This document shows positions 1 through 10,903 of a stretch of DNA of 47,800 nucleotides, in pieces. Each line of letters starts with the position of its first letter. Positions within the stretch are counted from its first letter, which is position 1. Location: contig JAFKAC010000244.1 in NCBI GenBank assembly GCA_025766275.1, positions 1 through 47,800 on the forward strand, written 5' to 3'. The DNA comes from Lactarius indigo. Taxonomy: Eukaryota > Basidiomycota > Agaricomycetes > Russulales > Russulaceae. The position numbers were made by a program, and so were the translations under genes. Under the pieces are notes generated by a model. That model was not told where the DNA came from and searched no databases. It saw only the letters and a list, made by a program, of their open reading frames with translations.

Positions 1-1080
1 CCTCTTTCTGACTTTACTTTCGCACGCTTCTTATACTTTTGTGGCCAAGATATGCCTTTAACCTGTTGAGGTCTACCAGACGACCCCTTCTGTTAAACTT
101 GAACCAGGATTCGGCGGCCAGATCCTGAAGGGGTGTGATAAATTGGACGGGGGGTGACCGGGTGATCGGTGGAAATGAATATAATTTCGTTAGGCGCAAG
201 ACCGGGAGCTGCAGCTATCTCTTGGTACCCAGCAAATACGCCTTAGCTTCCCAGATTCCTTTTTCTTCATTCCTGTATGTATAACTTTTACAACCCCAGC
301 AAAAGAGCTTCCTAGACTTCAGATCTCAGTGGGCTCGCTGCGGCCCATTCCCTCCATCTTCCGGAGTTCCGCACTCGTGCGCGCCCTTAGAATCTCGAGT
401 AAAATGCATTACCGACGGATGCAATTCTGTATGTGAAGTTTCGCACCGCGCGGAGGCGTGCGCGACAGCTGGTGCAGCTGAGAGAAAGAGCGGCTCGGCC
501 TTCGCATTTCTCAGGTGTGCCGTATCAGCACGCGGCATCACCGATTATACGGCAACGCGTCCCCGGAAGACGTAGGCACGGGGTTTTGCGGCCTGCACCA
601 CCGGCTGCAGTCCCTCTTCGTGCCTCACTGAGCCTTGCCCTGAGCCGAAGACTCCCTACGCTTAACGAGCCAATGAGATGATAACATCGTCTACTAGTCA
701 AAAAAATTCACTATAGTACAACATGACGGCGCCCTCGTGTTGTCGTTGCAAGCGCTATGACCCGAGGTCTCGACGCTTCGACGGCTCTATGTAGGAGCGC
801 GAGAATGCGCGACTAAGCACACAGTAAGTAAAAGTGATACAAAACGGAATAGAGTAAACTGCTAACCTCAGCCAATTGGTGGAAAAGGTTGAGGTTGTTC
901 TACGTGAAATGTGAAGTATTTTTGTAGGGAAAATTAATTTTGTGGAGTAAAAATCGAGTCCGCGGTCGAGCAACGGAGCCTTGAACTGAGCATGTACGAC
1001 TGTCCTCCTCGGGTTTATTGGTTCACGACGCATAGCGACCGACCTGGCTCATATATCCAACATCGTCAATTCATCAGGCT
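1..1080. other. Intergenic, nothing recognised
   Basis: Open frames here are short and match no family I recognise. No tRNA-like box, long repeat or convincing promoter is seen. Confidence 0.5.
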
Positions 1081-1084
1081 AAAG

Positions 1085-1175
1085 TATCGTTGTATCAGCA
1101 TTTCGACAATGTCTGCGTCGTTTATGATGGCGGGATTGCGTACTTTAGTTCCGCCAACGCAGGACATGTTATGAG
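1085..1175 (+). pseudogene. Possible scrap of a PDR-type ABC transporter
   Basis: A short plus-strand stretch reads QHFDNVCVVYDGGIAYF. This resembles the segment after the Walker B/H-loop region of fungal pleiotropic-drug-resistance ABC transporters, where the pattern F-D-(K/N)-V-x-V-(I/L)-x-x-G-x-x-A-Y-F-G is usual. No Walker A, signature motif or membrane segments are found around it, and the frame closes at 1341. If real, it is a relic of one exon. The match rests on about 17 residues and could be chance. Confidence 0.3.
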
Positions 1176-1344
1176 TTGCCTCGACAGCATCGTCACCATG
1201 CTCAATCTCAATGAACGCGTGGATTGGGGGCTCTTGCACCGCGTATTCGCGTGCCGTTGCGCTCTGTTTGTACGCGAGGACACGCCCAGGATGGCCAACA
1301 AACTACTTGACACACAGGAATTGCAACTTAAGTCATCTTAGATG

Positions 1345-1965
1345 ATCGATTCGGGTAAGTCGCTTGCAGTGGTGTCACCCTGTGCCTTGGCAAGATAGCT
1401 GTTGTGCTAAGGACAGCACTGAGTGGTTAGGCATATTTCAAGGTAAGTCTCGGCATTCTACCGATGGGAGTTCGAGACTCTGCCTACTCCCGAAAGCGCT
1501 CAACGCATCGATACTGCGAAGTTGTAACGCACCCGCTCTTCCGATAAGTTCAAACCTGCAACGACAGCGCCCATCGTTCCGCTCCCATGTCTGGCGAGTC
1601 TGACCACCAAAGCTCGCCCTTCAAGGCATCCCCATGCCCAAGAACAACTTTCGAGTCTGGTAGAATGGATGAAAGGCCAGAGGTTTCTGGGACGCCGAAA
1701 GCTCGGGAGTTTGATGATACGTCTCATTGGAGTTCAAAATGGATGTACTGACGCATTTCTCTTGCGTAAGTTTCTACACCGCGGATACCTTATCCGCGAA
1801 TCAGCTTCTACCCCATATCCTCTTATCTTCCAAGGGCCGCATAACCGTCGTTCTATCGCATGTTTTCCTCTAGCCATGTCAGTGCGGCACTAGGCTACTA
1901 CTACCACCTGCTTTTCTTGCTCTCCATCCTTGCTATCGTATCCATCGGCGGCCACACGATGCCCC
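1345..1965. other. Intergenic or unrecognisable relic
   Basis: Lies between the ABC-like scrap and the sedolisin relic. It may once have held the sedolisin propeptide, but no frame shows recognisable similarity. Confidence 0.4.
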
Positions 1966-1969
1966 TCAC

Positions 1970-3240
1970 TCGATGTTGGAACGATACATCAAAGCACTCG
2001 TCATGCCTGCGTATCTGCGCTGGTTGATGGGCTACGTGCCAGCTGCAGGTTACGTCATGCAGTACTCGAGTTCCGCAGGACCTGAGGGCCTTCGGTAGAA
2101 CCTCGCACCGACAGGGAAGACGCGAGATTTACTGCAGGGCGGGTCAACGGCCCGAGAAACCCCGGCATGAAGGCCAGTCTCGACCTCCAGATCGCCGGGA
2201 CCATGACCGACACCGAACATTTTTCGAGGCTCTACAGCGCAGGAAACTTCAAGGGTTCGCCAACAGATTCATACGTCCAATGGTGTATATATGTGCTCGA
2301 ACAGCCGACCATAGAAAATCAGCACGTCATACAGCAACGTCGAGCTCGGCGTTCTGCTAGGAAATACAGAGTGTTTGTGGTTTGTGCATCTATCCGAGCA
2401 GCTTGACGTGTGTGGCGTCAGCGTCCTCTTCTCGACAGGTAGCTGTGGCACAGGTAATGGGTCCGGGACCCCACTAGAGCTATCAGCGCCCGGTTCCTCA
2501 CCCATTTCACCGCAACTTGTACGTGTGGCCTTTTTTGGTCTCCGTTCGAAAGTGGTAGATATAAGTTACTCATAAATTTACCGTGACCACGCTTTTCGTA
2601 GGTCCGTATGCCAATAGCGTTGGCGACACGACGAGTTACAGTCCCGAGGTCACCGCAAGTTCCCGGAGGCGGCTTCCTCGGACTACTTTCCGGGCCCGCC
2701 CGACCAGGAGAATGCTGTGCCCCCCTCCCTCCAGAACATCGGCGACATGTATCAGAGTTTCTACCAGTTGGTTCGCCGCCGTTGACATGACCTAACCTAC
2801 CCTGTGACCAATGTACTTTCTAATTGGTGTGGGCCTCTTGGTCACGGCATCCCCGACATCTCCGTGCAGGCGCTCAACTCTGTGATCGCCTGAAATGGTC
2901 AATATGTGATGACGAGAGGCACGAGCGTCGCTGCATCCGTGTACCTTTCCTTCCTTCCTCCTTCTACCGCCTCCCACTCCCGAGCATCCAACCAACGCAC
3001 AGGCTCTGGCACAGGCTGGTAGGCACTATTTCGCTTCTGAACGACTATCTCATTTCGAAAGGGATGTCCCCGCTCAGCTTCCTCAACTCTCGGCTATATG
3101 GCGACGGCCTCGCGGTCCTCAATGACACTGCGCCTGGCTCGAACCTGGGCTGTGGGACTGATGGGTTCCCCGCGCTATCGTGGGTGAGATCCTGTACGTC
3201 TCGCCAGACTTGTGTCTCTTCGTTTTAGACGCCGGCTCTC
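1970..3240 (+). pseudogene. Broken sedolisin-family (S53, tripeptidyl-peptidase-like) serine protease
   Basis: Pieces in the right order but in different frames match fungal sedolisins. A (I)TPA-x-L-x-x-L-like piece is at about 2000-2050. KASLDLQ at about 2170 corresponds to the E-A-N-L-D-x-Q block that carries catalytic Glu and Asp; the Glu is now Lys. GVSVLFSTG at about 2410-2440 is the block with the oxyanion Asp. A stretch reading FPGPPDQENAV...IGDMYQSFYQ is at about 2688-2770. GHGIPDISVQALN at about 2840-2885 is the usual G-x-G-x-P-D-(I/V)-(S/A)-A-Q block. RGTSVAAS at about 2910-2935 holds the nucleophile Ser. ISLLNDYLISKG and SNLGCGTDGFPA at 3030-3175 form the C-terminal block. In-frame stops (for example TGA at about 2891) and frame changes between blocks cannot all be explained by introns, so I call a pseudogene. 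Intact members are secreted acid proteases. Confidence 0.8.
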
Positions 3241-3244
3241 TAGG

Positions 3245-4046
3245 GCTCACGAGTCTCGGGACACCCGAAGGAGGAAATAATTGATGAACAAGTGTGAAAT
3301 TTACATGCCCTCAACGCGATAACCTAACTTTTCAGTTCCCAGAGACATCTCCAGGCGCTAATATGTGTAATAGTCATTCGAACATTTATATTCCACAGTA
3401 TGCGACGAGGTTTAGACACGGTCACGACATTGTAATATTATTATCACACGTGGAAGTCCTGATCGATGGAAGCTAATGACCACTTCGTGAGAGAATAGGG
3501 TCCATGCCCAGTAGCCGAACTAATTTTATAGTGGTTTGGTTAGTCGGTTAGGTAGCCCGAATTTCAGTTGTCCTCAGATACTAACAGATTAACAGATAGC
3601 TACGCAGATGTGGCAGTCTTTCTCTTCCAAAGACTGAGCCGCGTTTCCCGTGCCTGCAACAGTTCTCGACAGTCCTCGTACAGCATGCAGCATATATTGT
3701 GACGTGCATGTTTTGGGATTAACGAGGCGATATTAGGTCCTGTATAGCCACTGTCATATAGCCATCACATAGTGACGGTGTGTAGCTCCAACATCGTACT
3801 GAGCATCCCCGCAGGGATGTTACATACTGACTCAGTGATCACCGAGTAGTACGAAGGTATAAACGAAAGTGGGGGATACGAGCTTAAAAAAGAATGGTAT
3901 TAGTATCAAGAAACTAGGGAGTAATGGGCCGCGGCGAAAGGATTGAAATGGGCGGCAGCGAATGAGACTTGAACTATCATGAAATTACTTAGGGTATAAA
4001 GCCGAACCATGTAAACTGCATTATGTGGTGGGGTAATGGAAAGGAT
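3245..4046. other. Intergenic, nothing recognised
   Basis: AT-richer spacer between the sedolisin relic and the 3' end of the first laccase. No coding similarity, repeat or RNA gene is seen. Confidence 0.5.
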
Positions 4047-6566
4047 CTATGGGGTTGCGCTGGCGAAATTGTTGTAACTCGGGCAGAGGCTTTGCCATTG
4101 TTCTGGAAAGAAGGGCAATTTGGTGAGTTTTTGCAACTACACACTAATAGAGATACTTTTGGACTCACGAGAAGGACGGACCGACGACGACACTCCAGGG
4201 ACGTCCTCCGCAAATACCACTGCAAAGCCCCTAGGAAATCCAGAGTACATCAGCATGCGAAAGGGAGGTCATACCGGACTCACTTCTCCAAGTGCCAATC
4301 GATGTGGCAGTGGAAGAACCACGGGCCAGGGTTGTCAGTGAAGAACCGGATCGTAACGTTGTCACTGCCATCGCCCATGCTCACGACGTCGCGAACGACA
4401 GGATTGTCGAAGTTGTACGTTGAGTTTCCAGCACTGCGGACGACGTGGAAGGAGTGTCCATGCAAGTGCATAGGGTGCTAATGGAAATGGTAGAAGCATC
4501 CCGTTTTAGACATACAGGCACGGACAGTAGCTCTGTGGTAGATTGCACGCTCACCGGTCCGCCTACAACACCGGCAGGAATGGAGACTTCAACGCTCTTA
4601 TCCTTCTCGACAGGGTAGATGCTTCCGTTGGGGAGGAGCTGGGACGCAGGTACGCCGTTTAAAATCTGGAGCAGAATAGGGACATCCGGATCCTCGAAGG
4701 GAACATCGTTGATGGTAAATTTGGTGAAGTCATTGTTCTGTTTTGTATTCAATGCCCACAACGTTGATGCATGAGTGTGGTTACTACGGTGTATACTGTG
4801 AGACGAAAATGGGACTTACGAGACCAGCTACGAGGTTGACGTTGATGTCGGCGCCGCCAGGAACGGGTTTCCCAGGCTAAATCGTACTGTCATGTAATCC
4901 GCCGAACATAATCAAAAGACAGTTCTGACTTACCACTGGGGTGGGAACGAGTGGCTATACACGTGAATCATTAGTGCAGTTCACTCCCAACTTGAATGGA
5001 CATAGAAAGCGTACATGGAGATCTGTCTCTTTGAGTGGCAGCACACTTTGCGGGATATTCTGAGTGGGGTCGGATGACGGATTGACGGGACGAGCCCCAA
5101 GATAGCGTAGAACAGCCAAGTTAGTCAAGCCTGCGAAGCCCTGGGTTTCTCCGACATTGGGAACAGCACGGATCCCTTTGCACGACAATCAGCCTACCAA
5201 ACATTGAACAATTCCGAAAAAAAAAAAAAACAATTACAATAATTATCAATTGGCTGGTTAGCATTCAACTGAAAGCCGGTACGACGATAAGTTTCTTTCC
5301 AGGGCATTGGTCAATAAAATCTCCTTACCACAACCGAGTACCGTTGTCCTGTCATACATCAGTAAATACGGGAATACGGCTAAGATCTGTTTGTTGCACT
5401 GCTCACCCGCAAATATTTGGAGTGAATCAACCAGCAGGGGTTGGTGGTTAACGCCATCAACCTCAATGATCGTCAACTGATGACCATCAATTGAGAAGGT
5501 AAAAGCCGGCTCGCAAGAGATGGACACCAGGCGTAGTCGGTAGCTTGTTGGTACGACATGTCAAGTTATACCTAGACCCTAAGAGTGAGCATCGCACTTA
5601 CCGTTCTCCCCTGATCACGTTCACCACAGAGAGGGGTACAGATGGTCCGCCTGGGTAACGGCCTCTACCGTTAATCAGAGTGGAGTTGAACAAACTACGA
5701 AAACCTCAGTATTGGAATATTGAGAGGGGTGAGACGACACTCACTGGTCCACTGGCGCCAGTGGAGAGACGTAATGGTACCAGTCCGCTAGTGTAATGAC
5801 AGTATTTTCTTGACGCGAAAGAGTTGGTCGACGACGCGTTCAAACTGTAGGTTCGTCTCACCGTTGTCAAAATCGTATAAACTGGCATGGGGATCATTTG
5901 GATCGTAGATGACCAGGGGTCCACGCAATCCATCGCAGTACTGGGCCTTGTAATGGCTGTGATACCAATAGGTCCCCTGAAATAGCAACAACTTTATGTA
6001 GTCGGACCTTGTGAGTTAAGTGTGGGGAAATACCGTTTGCTCGAAAGTTTGGAACTCATATTTGAAACTCTCACGCGGCACAATGGGGCATTGATTGACG
6101 AATGAACCGCCATCGGCGTAATTGCTACCCTTCTGGAAGATTCCGTGCCAGTGCTGTACAACGTGATTATCACGATCTCTGTCCAAGTTTAAAGGTGTTG
6201 GCCCCTTACCACAGATGTCACCAGATCCAGAGATTTAGAAACCAGTTGATTGCGGACATCAATTGAAAATGCGTCACCCTATCGAAAGCAACTCCAAAGT
6301 CAATTCAAGGGGATCGTTCCAAAATCTTACCTTTGTTCCCTGGATGAGTGGACCTGTGACACCACCACCTGCAACTGTGGCTCTAGAGGCGGAGCACCAA
6401 CTAAAAACCTCTGAAGGGACCAGCAAAGAGTGACTTACATGCGACGAAAGCCGTCAGGGGCGACGATAGTATTCTTGATTTGCAGCTGGCCAATCGGGCC
6501 GATAGAAGCAAGGACACTCCCTGAGACAGCAGCAAGAAGTATAGCAAGCGAGCATAACCCTGTCAT
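4047..6566 (-). CDS. Laccase 1 (secreted multicopper oxidase, intact, 17 exons)
   Basis: Laccases oxidise phenols with one-electron steps and reduce O2 to water; fungal ones are secreted. Exons (5' to 3'): 6566-6439, 6382-6331, 6278-6210, 6153-6034, 5976-5862, 5808-5745, 5694-5602, 5543-5407, 5348-5329, 5268-5238, 5175-5015, 4954-4934, 4876-4820, 4737-4555, 4477-4284, 4230-4169, 4102-4047. They total 1563 nt and join in frame to 520 aa plus TAG, the usual laccase length. The start ATG opens a signal peptide ([20 protein letters not shown]). All four copper signatures are present: HWHG (H84, H86), WYHSH (H129, H131), [10 protein letters not shown] (H418, H421, H423) and [12 protein letters not shown] (H473, C474, H475, H479). 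The residue ten after the T1 Cys is Phe484, as in enzymes often classed as high redox potential. It shares exon layout with the laccase at 13.1-15.6 kb. All introns used are GT-AG. Confidence 0.96.
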
Positions 6567-6657
6567 CGCAGTTAGAGGAGGTAGTATTATGCGGTGACTT
6601 AAATGAAGAATGAAAACTTGGGGAGCCTGCACTGCCGTTGACCCAAAATCAAAGGTA

Positions 6658-6664
6658 TTTTATA
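6658..6664 (-). promoter_or_regulatory. Probable TATA box of laccase 1
   Basis: TATAAAA on the minus strand, about 92 bp upstream of the laccase 1 ATG. Position and sequence fit a fungal core promoter; the laccase at 15.6 kb has the same element at a similar distance. Confidence 0.55.
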
Positions 6665-7835
6665 TTACAGGACAAACAGCTCAGAAGGAGCCCGAGGGAC
6701 TAAAGCCTGAAGCAAAGCGACTTGATTGAGATGATCATATTCCCTATCACAGTATGCGCATTAGAGGGTATTACCACATTCACAACTCATCCTGGATGTT
6801 AGTATGCTTTTGACAATCGCAAAACTCAGCGAACAGACAGTCCCGTCCGCAACAGAATGGAATACCTGTCATTTTCTCGGCTCCGGGAACGGTGCTCACT
6901 TGCCCTAGTGACCCCGTCGTCTTGTCTTGGGGTCTATGACCTATCACTGGCCTGGCAGTCACGAGTAAAACAGCCCGTTTTTAGATAAGAGTCTCACAGA
7001 GACAAGTATCGTACACAGATTTCGGATGAAAATCATGGCTGCTTTGGCTCGAGCTCAATTTGCGGCTGATTTTTGTGTCGTTACCCGCTAGGAATAGCCG
7101 AGGGATTCAAGTCTGTCGGAACCTGGTGTAACTTGAATGACCCGCTGCTGAGTAATCGATTGTAACATGCACATCCGTGACCAAATGGAATACGTCAAAC
7201 CTCTTCCGACTCTCGCCTAATCAAGCGCCTACTGTAATGGTTCAAAAAAGCGTTTAACTATGGATGTCAATCAGACTCAGACGCGGATGTGGTCCCAGCT
7301 ACTACAAATGGTTTACAACCCACACCTATGCGCGATACCTTGACCCAGTATTTATGCTTGGACGTAGCCTCGAGCGTAGCCTTGCAAGATAACTTCAAGT
7401 TGTTGGTACAGGTTGGCACCGATGTCTGCGCTAACGCCTATAGGATGAGCACTAGACTACTAGTACACCCAGCTTCTAGTGCCGATCCGACCGTCAAATA
7501 AATGCCTCAACTTCCGTGAAAGTAATAGTGGCGCGTAATTTACGACTCCACAAAGATTTTGTTACCAGCCGAGAACCTATCCGGGTTTGGCCAGGTCCGG
7601 TTCGCAAAACGTCTACGGCCTGCACGCAGACTCCAAATTTGAACACAGCTGCCCTCGGTTTCTCGAGTCGAGAAAAGCGAAGCCCGAGCAAAGTCCGTAG
7701 CATGAATCCAGAAACTGTGAATGTCTACACGATCGCACAACGACGAACGACTTCTTGGAGTGCCTGGTATACTATGCCACGGTGGGGGATAAAACGCTTG
7801 TTTACTGTCATGATTAGGAATTACAGTAACAACTC
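6665..7835. other. Intergenic, nothing recognised
   Basis: Upstream region of laccase 1, running to the downstream edge of the laccase scrap. ORFs in both directions at 7289-7835 are short and match nothing I know. Confidence 0.5.
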
Positions 7836-7839
7836 GCGC

Positions 7840-8340
7840 GCCAGGTACAGTAGCTCCAAGTTGTCGGTGAAAAATTGTCATATCCGTCGCCGCCGACGCT
7901 TACGGAGCTGCATAGCAGGATCGGCGGAATTACAGTATACGGTGACTTTCCCGGGTTGCGAATGACATGGAAAGCGTACCCATGCAAGTGAAAAGGATGC
8001 TAAAGGTCTGTCGGGAACCCTGACCCTGACGATAGTAGCTCTGTGGGAAGGCCGCAAACCCACCAGTTCGCCTGGGGCTCTGGCAGTGCAGTGGCAGGAA
8101 CCCTCAACGCCATCGTTGCGATTCCGCTTCAAGTTGAGAAGCTTCCGGTGGAGCAATCTGAGTCATCTGACACCTCTGCGCAACTCAAGTTCTGAAGCCA
8201 GACAGAGATGGATGGATCCTCGAAGTTAGCATTATTCACGAAAAATTGTACTGAGCCACTGCTCTCTTTTGGTGTGTCAACTGACCTCACAGGCTCGCAC
8301 GTGCTAGCTACAGGCACGGGCAACCACGTAGATGTGTCGA
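7840..8340 (-). pseudogene. Laccase scrap (remnants of exons 14 and 15)
   Basis: Two adjacent pieces correspond to the last large exons of the neighbouring laccases. About 8263-8075 reads VNNANFEDPSISVWLQN, matching the [17 protein letters not shown] stretch of laccase 1 exon 14, and then breaks into another frame (NLKRNRNDGVEG). A stop interrupts the first frame. After an intron-like gap, from 7999 down, comes HPFHLHGYAFHVIRNPG, the copper-binding exon 15 block with its three His still present. Then come frame changes and a decayed FTDN stretch near 7865. The HCHIDWH block and all upstream exons are gone, except perhaps a trace of exon 13 near 8300-8340. It is on the same strand as the two intact laccases and lies between them, so it is probably a dead tandem copy. 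Confidence 0.85.
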
Positions 8341-8344
8341 GAAA

Positions 8345-9207
8345 GGAAGGCACATCTCTTTCTTTGGGTCAGGTAGTGTGCCTTGAATCAAATCAAGGAA
8401 TTTGGCACTGCAGGAACGTACAGCCGTAGGAGATAAGCGGCGAAGGGCAACCTCGAGCTCCACCACCCCTCCACAAATTCGAGCTCACGAATTCTCGCGA
8501 TGGTGAGCTTGGGCCTCTTGTGTGGAGAACAAGGCAACCATTCGAGAGAGAGAGTGGGAAGGGAAGGGGAATTTCAGGCGTTCGTTCGACCAAAGCCTCA
8601 GATTGGCTACGATTCTGAGCTTTACACTTTTACTATTATTCCCTTATCGTATCTCAGCATCTCCTTTTACCTTGACCGTCATATCCTTCATGGCTACTGA
8701 AAATACCTTCACGACCTCAGGCAGAGCTGATCAGGGCTCAGGCATCACTGGCACCACCACCACGGTCAACGGCAGCGGACCCCATACCTCCGTGTTCTTC
8801 TTTCCCCGCAACTTCAAACGACTTCGTCGTGGGACCCATTCTAGAACAACAGCCCTCAGGAACGCATGTACAACTCCACCACACAGGTCGCTAAAGGGCG
8901 ATTAGATGGTGTTAACAGGACAATGCCCGTTGTCAACGGTAGGTGTTACACCTTTTCTGGCAACTCAATTGCCGTGTCGCACCAGGTCAGTAGAATTTTT
9001 AGATCTCGGACTCTGGGGGTGAGGCATGTGAGGCCTGGTGAGGGGCATCAAAAATTGCCTGAAAAGCGTAGACTGATTGTCCAATTTACATGCAGTGTCG
9101 ACTCGACTTTGATCTCTGCGGCACATTCTCCGCATAGGACAGCCAGGTAATTTGCGCATAAAGTTTGAATCCAACGACCTTTTCGTATCCTCGGACACCC
9201 CGACGAC
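8345..9207. other. Upstream region of the acid phosphatase
   Basis: Contains open frames (8522-8905, 8866-9150), the first with a hydrophobic run near 8610-8690, but none matches a family I know. Probably promoter and 5' untranslated sequence of the phosphatase. Confidence 0.4.
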
Positions 9208-10903
9208 ATGTATGCCCTCTGCTCTCTCCTCGTGCTCATCCCGGAGGTGCTCACCGCCCAGGTCTGCATTCTCTATTCCACGCCTAGCCCTTCCATTCTG
9301 ACACTCGTATTGCAGACGCTGCAGTTTGTTCCCCCCTCAGACGGTCCTCTAGTTCAATCCACCAACTATGGTGCCGCCCACCGCAGCAGTCTCCCTAAAC
9401 AGAAGTACGTTTCCGGGAAATCCTTCGACCGTTTCGTTCAGGTTGGTTTCACTTCCTTCACGCGTATATACAGTTCTAAAGCTCATGATGTCGCACTTAC
9501 CTTACCAGATTTGGTTAGAAAAAACCGATTTTGAATCGGCCAACTCGACTGTGGGAGATTTCTTCAATCCCATACTTTTATTTTTCCTCACCCACGTCTT
9601 TATCATCTTTCTCTAGGCCACCTTTCATGATCTTGCAAAGCAAGGCATCCTTCTAGATCAGTATCACGCACTGACTCATCCTTCTGAACCCAATTACATG
9701 GCGGCAGCCGGCGGTGACTTTTGGGGTTGTGGGGATGAAAACCTCTACCACATCCCATCAAAGCGAGTTGCCTATCGGTTTTTCTGTATTCACTATCCTG
9801 ACCCCCTCGTAGCATTTCTTCCATCGTCGATCTCCTAGAAGCAAAGAATGTATCATGGGCATCTTACCAGGAAAACTTACCCTCTGACGGATTCGAAGGA
9901 GTTAAGTGAGCTTGAGCAATTTACGCAGCTAACTGTCTATATTGCTCATGCTGAGCAATATCCTATAGTTTCTTCTCCACTAACTACCTCAACACCCCTG
10001 CGCCAGTATATTCCTTCTACGTACGCGAGCACAACCCCACTATCTTCTACGACTCTGTCGCCTCGGTCGCCTCTCGCCGTGCGCTTCATCGCAACTTCAA
10101 CGACTTTGCCATCGATGTCAATGCCTCGGTCCTCCCTCAGTGGGTGTTCGTGACGCCCAATATAGTCAACGATGGCCATGATACCAGCATTGACTTTGCT
10201 GCCCAGTGGATCGAGTATTGGCTCGTCCCATTGCTCAAAGACACGAACTTCAATAGCAATAGTACTCTGATCCTCCTTACTTTTGATGAAAATGAGACAT
10301 ATTCTATCAACAACCGCGTCTTCGCCTTGCTACTTGGAGGCGCCGTCCCTGATAGTGCTCGTGGTACCGTCGACTCGACCTACTACACGCACTTCTCCTC
10401 ACTCTCCACCGTGGAGGCAAACTGGGGCCTCGGGTCGCTCGGCCGTGGCGACACGAACAAGTATGTCCTGGGGTCTCAAATTCCCCCAAAGCTAATTTCT
10501 CACGCGTCCGCCCCGCAGGACGCTCTCTAATGTCTACTCCTTCGTCGCCGACGCGACGGGCTACAAAAACCTCGACGTCTCTCCTGCCGATATCCCGCTG
10601 ACGAACATCACCGGCACGATCCCGGGCCCGCTCAACGCGCAGAGGTACGTGCCCTTCCGGGCACCAAACACGTCTGCTGTCGGCGCAGGCGGTGGTCCAG
10701 TCTTCACCATGCCCGGCCTCGACACCAGTATCACCACCCCCCTCCCAGTCATCAATCTCACCGCGCAAGGCAAGTCCGTGCCCTGGCTCGGTCCCCGCCT
10801 CAGCTCCTCCAAGACGTCGGATTCGTTGTCCAGTGGGCACGGTAAGGGCACCACGGTGCTCAGTGCGCTTCTTGCTGGCGTTTTGGTGCTCCTTATGGCT
10901 TGA
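9208..10903 (+). CDS. Secreted acid phosphatase, phosphoesterase family (PF04185 type)
   Basis: Likely releases phosphate from organic phosphomonoesters outside the cell; relatives are fungal phosphate-repressible acid phosphatases. Exons: 9208-9261, 9316-9441, 9509-9550, 9617-9762, 9813-9905, 9969-10460, 10519-10903. They join in frame to 445 aa. A signal peptide opens the protein (MYALCSLLVLIPEVLTA). Family blocks seen are IWLEKTDF, HPSEPNYMAAAGGDFWG, FVTPNIVNDGHDT (residues 214-226), LILLTFDENET and THFSSLSTVEANWGLGSLGR. The C terminus is Ser/Gly-rich and ends in a hydrophobic tail, as in GPI-anchored proteins. Intron 4 (9763-9812) must start with GC: only a GC donor keeps the conserved IPSN-ISSIVDLLE junction. 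Intron 1 (54 nt) carries no stop and could be retained. The gene sits between two laccases on the opposite strand. Confidence 0.93.

Noticed and set aside
8522..9150. Open frames upstream of the acid phosphatase, one with a hydrophobic run near 8610-8690
   Set aside because: No family similarity, no exon chain, and the phosphatase starts with its own clear signal peptide at 9208.
10307..10854. Minus-strand frames over the 3' half of the acid phosphatase
   Set aside because: Antisense to conserved phosphatase exons, low-complexity composition.
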